Below, one piece after another: positions 10,325 through 18,273 of a DNA stretch of 27,302 nucleotides. Made by a program: the position numbers and the translations under genes. Numbering within the stretch: position 1 is the stretch's first letter; the number at the start of each line of letters is the position of its first letter. The notes under the pieces are model-generated. The model was not told the origin of the DNA and searched no databases. It saw nothing but the letters and a program-made list of their open reading frames with translations. Source of the DNA: Seminavis robusta (lineage: Eukaryota; Bacillariophyta; Bacillariophyceae; Naviculales; Naviculaceae); contig CAICTM010001538.1 of assembly GCA_903772945.1 (NCBI GenBank), positions 1-27,302 on the forward strand, written 5' to 3'.

Positions 10325-10352
10325 TGACGTGGAAATTGGCAGTCTGACGTGG
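10325..10352 (+). promoter_or_regulatory. Two TGACGTGG boxes exactly 20 bp apart upstream of the TauE/SafE gene
   Basis: TGACGTGG occurs at 10325-10332 and 10345-10352, both on the plus strand, 100-127 bp before the transporter ATG. TGACGT is the core bound by bZIP factors. In the diatom Phaeodactylum, TGACGT elements in carbonic-anhydrase promoters respond to CO2 and cAMP. Two helical turns between identical sites would put both on one face of the DNA. Function here is inference from motif and position. Confidence 0.5.
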
Positions 10353-10451
10353 ACGACCTCCAATGCTGGCTCTCGGATGGCGAGAGCTGAGAGCAATGGA
10401 GGCACTGGTTTATGAGAGAGTTTGTAGAGATACTAGTAGACAGAGACGACG

Positions 10452-12113
10452 ATGATGAGAACAGCAGCAGCTAGAATGGCTCTCTCTGTGTCCATGGTAC
10501 TTGCGGTGGCTTTTGCGTCTTCGGTGGAGCATCGTCAGCACCATGACTTGAATGCAAGGGATTCTTTGTTGTTGGAGTCCATCTCCAGGCTCCACGTACT
10601 GCCGCCCTCCCCCGACGACAGTCCTGAAGAATGTCCAGTGAATGCTACTCTCTTTGATTCTTGTGGCGAGGAACGATATTGTGCCTTGCTGCCTTTTGGT
10701 TCCGACTCTGCGATGGACCACAGGCATCCGGAAGCACCACCTTTATTGGCATTGGGATTGAAGGAGGGAAGCAATGCTACTGGTACTGCTGAATCATCGC
10801 CCAATTATTATTATTGCCTCCACAAGACACTCTGGTCATCATCTGACTTACTACCACTATCTGCCAGAGATGCAGTGGCCTTTTTGCTGGCGGCCACTTG
10901 CTGCTTTCTGGCCGCCATGGCGGGAATTGGTGGCGGTGGGCTCGTTTTGCCCATTTTGCTCTTGTGTTGCAACTTTACTCCCAAAGAAGCCTCGGTACTC
11001 TCCAATACGGCTGTCTTTTGCAATACATTGGGACAATTTGCCATCAACAATCATCATGACAACAACAACCATAGCAAGAGCCATGCACAATCAGTGGTGG
11101 TGGTCTTGGCAACCGTCCTCATCATGATGCCTTCTGTCATTGCTGGAGGGAGTATTGCGATTACTCTGGAAGGAATGGTGCCATCCACAGTCATTTTGAT
11201 TCTAGCGTTCTTGACGCTTCTTTTGGCGGCCATTAAAACATATCACAAGGCACAAACAATGAGACGAGCCGAACAGCAAGCTAAGACAACAATCTATACT
11301 GATTATTCGTCCGACCAACGAGTTGGAACTCTAGTAGAAGCAGATTCAAATGGCACTGACAAAGAAGAAGAACGAACACCACAGCAGGACGGAACCAGTT
11401 CCATCCAATGCAAGCTGCAGCTCCTGATTGGTACCTTTTGGTTATTGGATGCTATTCACTGCCTCTTTTTGCACACCATGCGAATCCCACTCTGCTCGCC
11501 CCTGTATATTCTGCTGGTGGCTTTCCCCGCGCTGGTTGCGGTGCTGTTTGTGGGTCTGGGAAGGTGTCTGGTGCAGTCGCTTGGCCGCCGCCAAGATCCA
11601 CCGTCTGGCGAACGGCTTCCGTTGATACAAGCTGCCTCGTCGAACCCGGGATATCATCAGGGCGGTCCTGAAGAACACCACCAGGACAAGTTCCAATCTC
11701 TGTTGGCTTGGTGGTTACCGTGGGCATCCGTGTTGATTGGTCTCTTGGCGGCACTGCTGGGTATTGGTGGTGGAGAGCTACTGGGCCCAATCCTGTTGCT
11801 ACTCCTCCAGATGGATGCACAACAAAGCAGTGCTACCACGGCCATCATGTCCATGATGAATAGTGGAACCAACTTATTTCACTATCTCGTGATGGACATG
11901 ATGATTGCGCCCGATTATGCCATAACTTTGGGTTTGGCTGGACTGGTGGGAGGCAGTGGAGGCCGTTTATGGGCCATTCATGTGGCGCAACGTGGACGGC
12001 CCAGCATTATTGCTTGGAGTCTGTGTGCGGTTCTGGCACTCGGCACCGCCCTGGTGGCCTGGGAACTGGTAACGACTCCGCTCTCGTTCCAGAGTAAGGG
12101 CGGCATTTGTTGA
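10452..12113 (+). CDS. TauE/SafE family membrane transporter (putative sulfite/organosulfur or anion exporter)
   Basis: A single open frame of 553 aa. A hydrophobic leader (about 8-24) resembles a signal peptide. A probably extracytoplasmic domain follows with cysteines at 61, 71, 77 and 122 and N-glycosylation sequons (NAT at 64 and 108). The transport core has the family's two-repeat architecture: repeat one begins near 141 with MAGIGGGGLVLPILLL (156-171) and SNTAVFCNTLGQF, repeat two near 425 with LGIGGGELLGPILLLLLQ and TAIMSMMNSGTN. Both glycine-rich helix starts are hallmarks of TauE/SafE. Helices are linked by a polar loop (about 265-320) rich in Glu, Gln and Thr. Bacterial members export sulfite, sulfoacetate or similar anions; eukaryotic substrates are mostly unknown. 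A 68-nt GTAAGG...TATAG intron at 12094-12161 could replace the last seven residues with a longer hydrophilic tail ending at 12265. Confidence 0.93.
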   Translation: MMRTAAARMALSVSMVLAVAFASSVEHRQHHDLNARDSLLLESISRLHVLPPSPDDSPEECPVNATLFDSCGEERYCALLPFGSDSAMDHRHPEAPPLLALGLKEGSNATGTAESSPNYYYCLHKTLWSSSDLLPLSARDAVAFLLAATCCFLAAMAGIGGGGLVLPILLLCCNFTPKEASVLSNTAVFCNTLGQFAINNHHDNNNHSKSHAQSVVVVLATVLIMMPSVIAGGSIAITLEGMVPSTVILILAFLTLLLAAIKTYHKAQTMRRAEQQAKTTIYTDYSSDQRVGTLVEADSNGTDKEEERTPQQDGTSSIQCKLQLLIGTFWLLDAIHCLFLHTMRIPLCSPLYILLVAFPALVAVLFVGLGRCLVQSLGRRQDPPSGERLPLIQAASSNPGYHQGGPEEHHQDKFQSLLAWWLPWASVLIGLLAALLGIGGGELLGPILLLLLQMDAQQSSATTAIMSMMNSGTNLFHYLVMDMMIAPDYAITLGLAGLVGGSGGRLWAIHVAQRGRPSIIAWSLCAVLALGTALVAWELVTTPLSFQSKGGIC

Positions 12114-12532
12114 CAGACGACGACCATCGAGAGGTGGCAGTGAGCATGATGGTGATTATAGTTACTACGCAAATGATCGACTTGCCCGAGGATAGTTGGC
12201 AGGAGATGAAGGCATCCGTCAGGGCACCGCCCGCGCATCGCCCTGGCTCAGCCACTGCTGCTTAGAGACGGGTGCGTCGGATGGGCCACATTTATTTGAC
12301 TCCTAGACTAGTGTCCTTCCTTTGCGTCAGCGAATGGATTCCTTGACGACGATGCTATGGTAGTGCTTGCGGCGGAGGCCGCTTTGTACAAATGCAAACA
12401 GAGGAACACATCATAACAAATATCCCGGTCAGGGCACCGCCTACAGTATTGGCAATTTAGTAGTTGTTTAAAGAAATTGTTTAAAGAAGCAGGTTGTACT
12501 AAAATGAAAATCAGAAAAGCCAACTTTTTGGT
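12114..12532. other. Convergent 3' intergenic region with a 14-bp duplicated motif
   Basis: The transporter (plus) and the coatomer gene (minus) converge on this gap, which must hold both 3' UTRs. gtcagggcaccgcc occurs at 12218-12231 and again at 12428-12441. A plus-strand frame at 12162-12265 could be an alternative last exon of the transporter. A minus-strand frame ending SSRNPFADAKEGH (stop at 12308) has no start or splice partner that I can support. Confidence 0.6.
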
Positions 12533-15500
12533 TTACTTGGCCTCCGACAACCCTCGCTGAACTGAGGTAATTCTGTCTCCCAGACTCAGAGCAATTCCTT
12601 GTGTTTTTGATCGGATACGGATGTAACCTGCCAACTTGCCGTCATTGTCGTCCTTCTTCTCTACTGACACATTAACCAGGGCATCTTCACCAAAGACACT
12701 GCAAAGGAAAAAGAACAAACATGAAAACCACAAGATCAAAGTCAGATTAGATTGCGCCACTCTCAGGGCACAACAAACGAGAGCAAAAAGTTAACTGACC
12801 TTCGAGCATACAAGTTGGCAGCTAGGAAAGAGCCCTTCTCGTTCTCGTCGTGTGGGGTTAGACAGCGCATATTGGTGGACTTGACAATGTGGCTCAAAAA
12901 CTCCAAGAGACTGGTGATGGAGGTTGAAATGGCTACCTTGTTCTCCCATTCGAATTCGGCCCACATGTTGCGGAACATCTCATCGGTGGTGGTGGCAGGA
13001 CGAATGTAGTCCATGATATCCATGTGAATATCGTTGAGATGAATATACTTCTTTTCACCGCTGGCCGTATCTTCATACACAATGGTTCCAAAAATGTGAC
13101 CCGTCTCGGTGGAGCTGACCTTGATACTGGCACGAATCGTCATTTGATCCAGCGGTCCAATAGTGTGTGCCTGAGGACGTTCGACAATCTTCATGTCACC
13201 CATGGTGGACAACTCCACTGTCAAGTTGGCCAAGGTGTTGGGAGTGCGGTTCATGACGAGAATCTCCAACACGATATCGTAGTCATGCACCGTCACCAAG
13301 GCTTCGGCATAGACAGGATCGGCAAAGCCACTCAACTGATAGACGTGCGACAGCTCTTGCGACAACATATTACCCGCATTGTCATATCCCGTGGCTCGTG
13401 CCAGATCACCCCCATCGTCCAGATCCACCATTTCTCCGCCGCCCAGGGTGGATATGCTACGCAATTGTCGAAAGTGGATCAGATCGTCGGCTTGCGATTT
13501 GGGTTTGTTGGCAGCCTCCTTGTCTTCTTCCGTCTCGAGTTCCTTGAGGGCATCCTTCTCCTTTTCCTTGAGCTCCTTGAGGAATTCGCCAAATCGAGCC
13601 TTGCCATCTTCCAAAAAAGTCTTGCTCAAGAGCTCTTCGGCCTTGGGGTCGAGCAATGCACGCGCACAGAGCGTCAATCGTTCCTGACAATCCATCCAAC
13701 TGGAACGTTGCGCCGACACGGTGACTTCGGCCATTTTGACCAATCCACAGAGAATGAGACATGTCTTGACGGTCATGTTCTTGAGCGCGACGGGATCGAA
13801 TCCCTCGGATTGTTTGGCCCGCAGACACAACTTGGTCAATGCGGCGGCAAGAATTTCTCCCAAAAAGACATCTCCGGCAGCAATCATTTTGCGCAGTGCC
13901 GGTGTCTTGTCGAGTGCGGACGAGGATTTGGTGGTTTCCGAGTAGACTGTCTGGGTGGCGTAGGTTCCATCACTCAAGACGACATTTTTGGTCACCAACT
14001 TGGGTGTGTCACCGTCGGTACCACTGGCATTGTTGTTGGCGTCGTCGGAAGCTGCCATGAGCACAAATGGTGGTTCTCCAAGTTGTTCGGCAATGGTATC
14101 GAACGATTCGGTAATCATCCCATCCTTTTGTTCACTGTATTCACCCAAAATCCAACAGCAGACACAGAGTACATCGTTCGATGCGATTTCATCCAAATTC
14201 TGCAACAACTTTTGCAAGAGCCCCAAACGCAAATCGGGATATTGTTCGACAATGGCTCGTACAAAGATCGCCACTTGCATGCCAGTTCCACCATCATTGG
14301 ATCCATCGGCTCCTGCCGCCGAGAGTAGATCCATGAGTGTATGCACAACCGATTCGGCCACTTGCGGAAATTTGACGGCACAGGAATGAATGGCCCGAAT
14401 GAGCATTTGTCGATAGACGGCTCCCTTGCCACTGGCTCCAAAATCGTGTGCGGTATTATTGTCGGATTCCTGGAGTGTCTTTTGTACTTCCTTTTTCAAA
14501 ATACCAACAACATCATTGACATTGCGTGCCGTGACGACATCCATGGCAACTTGAATGACTTTTTGACAAATATCGGGATTGGGCGACGACAATGCGCGGA
14601 GTACGTCCATGAGCAGTTCTTGCAAGATTTTGGCGTGTCCCTTGTGTTTGAGTCCTTCGAGTCGTTCGAGTACAATCATTTTGACATTGTTGTCGTTTTG
14701 ATGTCCATTGAGTAGAGTAGTGTACGTCAATGCAGCTGCTCGAACCGCCGTGGGGGCACTCGACAGCGACACCAGTGTCCATGCCGCTTCGTAGGACACG
14801 GCAGGACTGGGAGAACTGAGCATTTGGAACAAGACTCGGACAAATCGTGATTTTTGTGTAGGATCTCGACGACAGACTCGACGGGTGAGTTCCAAAACGA
14901 GCAAGGCAAATCCATCTCCATACGAAGGGACATCCGCCAAATGATGAGCCAGAAATTCAATGGCGAGTTCTTCCTGTTCGTTGAAAAGCATGAGAAAGGC
15001 ATTGCGTCTCGATGCCAGATCCGTCTCTCCCGCTAGAAAGGAGACCATGAGATCGGGTCCATCCGGTAAGAGTGTTTCTCCGTGGACGCGATGCGCGTGG
15101 AACATGGCCAATGCGGCATTTTTGCGGACATACGCGTGACGGTGTTCGAGACATGCCTTCATGGAGGGGATGAGGGGTCCTAGAATTTCGGCGTCTTTGA
15201 CTTTGCATAGGAATCGTAGCATACTTCCACGGACGTATTCGTTGGGATGATTGAGATCGTTCATGAGCGCATTGCAGACGAGGAGCATTTCGGGCAGCAT
15301 TTTGCGTTGTACGGGTTGCCCAGACAGTAATTCTTCGTTCGTCAAATCTTGGTACTTGGGCACGACTTCCCAGTACAACATGCACAGCTTCTTCAATTGC
15401 TTGTCGTCCGAGTTGATGCAGAAACGAATCACTTGCATCAAAATACGAGGCATCGCTTCACCGCCCAGCATGGCCATAATGGCGGCCTTGAGCGCGTGCT

Positions 15501-15844
15501 TTTTCACCTAAAAGCCAACACCAAAAATAAAAACAAAAATAAAAACAAACATCATCAAGACAGAATAAATAGAACTGTGTGTGAGTGACAGTCAGTCATC
15601 AGGGTCTAACTACACCTTCATGAAAAAGACAAAATATCACCAGCAAGCATTGGAGGGTCATGATGGTCGCACGTAGGATCCTACGTGCGCGCCGTATTGA
15701 GCCATAGTAGAGCACTCGACTCACCGCGGTATCATTGGACTCCAAGTCTTTGGCAATCTCCTCTTCACTTGGCAAACCACCAGCGGTCACATCCGACGCC
15801 AAGGTAAACGTACAGTACGTTTCGTTCGCGTTGGCAGGAGGCAT
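12533..15844 (-). CDS. COPB1: Coatomer subunit beta (beta-COP), three exons
   Basis: Exons on the minus strand are 15844-15725, 15507-12800 and 12698-12533, total 2994 nt, 997 aa; introns of 217 and 101 nt start GTGAGT and GTCAGT and end in AG. Beta-COP is a large subunit of the COPI coat that forms retrograde Golgi-to-ER vesicles. The N-terminal adaptin-like HEAT solenoid shows family landmarks in order: [13 protein letters not shown] (24-36), [16 protein letters not shown] (127-142), [18 protein letters not shown] (159-176) and [19 protein letters not shown]. An acidic/basic linker with [17 protein letters not shown] follows, then the C-terminal appendage domain ([20 protein letters not shown]) and the terminal platform with [20 protein letters not shown] rebuilt across the second intron, ending in [10 protein letters not shown]. 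Length is slightly above the usual 950 or so. No frame damage is seen. The first exon has only 40 codons, and the start is fixed by the typical short N-terminus. Confidence 0.97.
15668..15689. repeat. Perfect 22-bp palindrome inside the first COPB1 intron
   Basis: The half-site CGCACGTAGGA is followed immediately by its exact reverse complement, centred on GGATCC. It lies about 35-57 nt inside the 217-nt first intron. It could be a dimeric protein-binding site, an RNA hairpin near the 5' splice site, or chance. Confidence 0.9.
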
Positions 15845-16488
15845 CTTCTAGATAGCTACTGTGATAGTAGTAATAAGGCGACTAGCTAGCTAGCTGGTCA
15901 AATCAAACTGGTCTTTGTTGGCTTTTGTTATCCAACAAGAGCGGAGGAGCGGCCAAAAGATTTGGATCGGAGGATCGAGCGGTCTTGTCTCACACACTCC
16001 GGTAAGGTTAAGGCTAACCATGCTGATTGTAAGCCGGCGAAACGCTATCAATACACGAAGATAATTTCCCCACTCTAAACCCCCGTTCCAGATCATGTAC
16101 TTTGGGTAATTAATAAAAAAGTAACAAATCGTGATACAGTACACGTATAAACGCAAAATACGTTTTTTTTCAAAATACGCGTATATTGCATAGCACTTTA
16201 GTTCAAATTGAATCGGCTCTTCTGAGAAGCGCCCAATATTTTACTATAGGATTTTTAGTACACCAGGTGCTGCAGAGAACAGCAGACACACTCAGATGGC
16301 AACAGCTTGGCAACAATGCTGACAACAATGCGGATAACACAATCGAACAAGAGGCCACAGCCAACAGTGTTAGCTCTGGGTGGTTTCGAGAGAAGCCGTC
16401 AGTAGACGGCTCCTACTCAGAGCAAACAACTGCCGTCCTTTCGACGCTCCGTCCTCTACAACAGAGCTGTCGCTCGGCACCATGGCGA
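15845..16488. other. Upstream flank of COPB1 and 3' flank of the next minus gene
   Basis: Next to the COPB1 start is a tagctagctagctgg cluster (about 15882-15896). A minus-strand copy of the dispersed GGGTTTAGAGTGGGGAAATTATCT-like motif lies at 16059-16085. An AT-rich segment with acgcgtata-type palindromes follows near 16140-16190. The plus-strand open frame 16186-16542 shows no domain and runs into the antisense gene, so I do not call it. Confidence 0.55.
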
Positions 16489-17228
16489 CTAGAACTCTTG
16501 TGTCATACCCCAACCAGAGACATCGACAACTGGAGTCTCTGATCCATCTGATTCGCGACGATTGTTGTTTCGAGTGTTGCGTCCACGACGGCTGCGACGA
16601 GGAGGGTTGTTGATCATGACGCGGATCTCTTCAAACTCGTCATCATCTGAGTCCATTCCTCCACGGCGACGGTGAGCAGGAACTGCGGCGGCAGGGGGCA
16701 TGACAGGAGCTGGAGCAGGTGCAACTGCGACTGGAGCGGAGGCTCGAGCTCGATGGTTGGCTCGAAGGTTGGCGGCGACAGCTGCAACAGCTGCAGCAGG
16801 AGCAACCACAATGGGAACCGGCAGATCAACCAAAGGAGGATTGTCCACACCAGTACCAAACAATCCGGGCAAACCAGCAGCAACAACAACAACAACCTGT
16901 TTTCCGCTGAGGAGGTTTTTGATCCGATAGGTTCCACCCTCCACCTGAAGGGTCGATCCTGAGAGAGGCAGAAGTGAGCAAGAAGCGCCACCAGCAGCAC
17001 ACAAAGCAGTGTCATGGACTAACCTGGACGCTCAGAAACCATCTCTTGAACATGGATTGGAAATCTCGCAAATGGAGGACCACCGTGGAGAAAGGCAACC
17101 GTCACGTCCTCTCCTGCACGATCGAGGACTATGACCATCTCCTCCAAGAATGCCTCCTGCGTCTGGTTAACAATACGCATACCCATGGCAGACCGAGAGA
17201 ACGAAAGGATCGCTAGCTTGAACACCAT
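16489..17228 (-). CDS. Unknown two-exon protein, 224 aa, with basic Arg/Asn-rich C-terminus
   Basis: Exon 1 is 17228-17024 and exon 2 is 16958-16489; the 65-nt intron begins GTTAGT and ends CTCTCAG, keeping frame (RPG|STLQVEGG). I do not recognise the family. Residues 1-90 look like a compact folded domain: MVFKLAILSFSRSAMGMRIV, a glutamate-rich helix, VIVLDRAGEDVTVAFLHGGP, FARFPIHVQEMV and LQVEGGTYRIKNLLSGKQV. A low-complexity Ala/Pro/Val linker follows (about 95-165), then an acidic patch (DSDDDEFEEI) and a basic RRSRRGRNTRNNNRR tail that could bind nucleic acid. The start is chosen at the ATG followed by the hydrophobic beta-like stretch; the frame is open upstream but that part lacks protein-like character and antisenses the plus-strand relic. 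Support is the clean splice and codon pattern only; expression is unknown. Confidence 0.6.
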
Positions 17229-17280
17229 CTTGATTGATTGCTTTTGCTGTTCCTGTTCCTGAAAGCACAATCTCCGGATA

Positions 17281-18104
17281 ATGAGTTTCGAATCGAACCA
17301 ACAATCAACCTCTCCGATTCCTCTCCGATTGATACAAGAGCAACGGAGTATCCAAATATTCTTTCCCGTTGGCAGACGGTTACATCCCCTATCTTTACAA
17401 CACCGGCACTGCCAGTAGAGGTGCCAAATCGAATTCTTTCTTAAAGGATTGTTCTGGGAATGGTGGAGCTTGCTCCAACCGGACATGTGCCACCAGTTGC
17501 TCTTGTGTTAACGATCTTGTGTTGACGCTCCTCGGAACCCAAGAAGAAGATGCGATTCCAGATCAGCTTGGACGATTTCAGTACTTAAATCGATTCAACT
17601 TCACTGTACTCGACAATGATATTCCAAACAATCCCATACGCAGCTCCAAACCAGGCAGCAGAGGCGACGGCTCGAGGCAGTCTGCACGTTGTCTATCGCA
17701 ATGGATCGGAAATGCGAGTCCAGGGAAGTTTTTCTTTTCAAGTTGCTGTCGCCCCTTCACTCACCCACCAGATATTGGGTGATTGTGCCTCTGAATATCG
17801 TCATCGATTGAAGGTTGACGGAAATCTCTTGCCGCCCGGTGGAGTCCCCGCTGGAGATGATCGAATCATTGTTGGCCAACCAGTTTCGTTTGAGATTGGA
17901 CTTCATTTGAATAAAGCAACAATCACCATCCGTCGTCTCGAAAGCGTCAACAGCAGTGCCCGGGGCATGCTTCTAGATTTTGTTGGCATCACAGGTCCGA
18001 GTGGACTAAGGAGCATTCAGGTAGTGTGCCCTCGCAGCGAAAAACAAGATCAAGGAAAGCGATTTTTTGCAGAGATCGAAACGGTGGTACTCGGACAAAA
18101 TTGA
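17281..18104 (+). pseudogene. Frame-broken coding relic, unknown family, divergent from the 16489-17228 gene
   Basis: Protein-like sequence runs along the plus strand but changes frame. From about 17333 the frame reads KYSFPLADGYIPYLYNTGT, then a cysteine-rich piece (CSGNGGACSNRTCATSCSC) and QLGRFQYLNRFNFTVLDNDI. Near 17620-17635 the sensible reading moves to the frame that gives AAPNQAAEATARGSLHVVYR, GSFSFQVAVAPS, GNLLPPGGVPAGDDRIIVG and a C-terminal part ending VLGQN at 18104. An ATG at 17281 (MSFESNQQ) lies in a third frame. No standard GT...AG intron that I can find joins the two main pieces, so one small indel near 17628 is the simplest account, either decay or an assembly error. The family is not recognised; the short Cys-rich segment and NRT sequon hint at a secreted protein. 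Confidence 0.45.
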
Positions 18105-18273
18105 GCAATGGAGCAGAACAATATCAAATCATATTTTAAATTATTATAGAAACTTATCTTGTTGTGAACTGCCTACTACTAAATACTAGTATCGGTACTT
18201 GCCATTGAATCTTTCTTGCCTGTCGGGTGTCCATCAATCGACTCTCGCACATTGTTGTTGGCTGCGTTCTCGC

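Larger units (their letters stand above)
10045..10451. promoter_or_regulatory. Shared divergent promoter region of the AAA ATPase and TauE/SafE genes
   Basis: This 407-bp gap separates two start codons pointing apart, so both promoters must lie in it or in their 5' UTRs. It carries an (ATTCG)n microsatellite in the middle and two TGACGTGG boxes on the transporter side. I see no clear TATA box at a fixed distance from either ATG. Confidence 0.7.

Noticed and set aside
12308..12523. Minus-strand frame ending SSRNPFADAKEGH downstream of COPB1
   Set aside because: It reads like a protein tail, but COPB1 has its proper C-terminus and stop at 12533, and I see no splice that would join them.
13024..14328. 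Plus-strand open frame of 434 codons
   Set aside because: Antisense to the coatomer beta coding exon; its residues mirror that gene's codon bias and show no domain.
16186..16542. Plus-strand open frame of 118 codons
   Set aside because: No domain, and its end overlaps the antisense coding end of the 16489-17228 gene.
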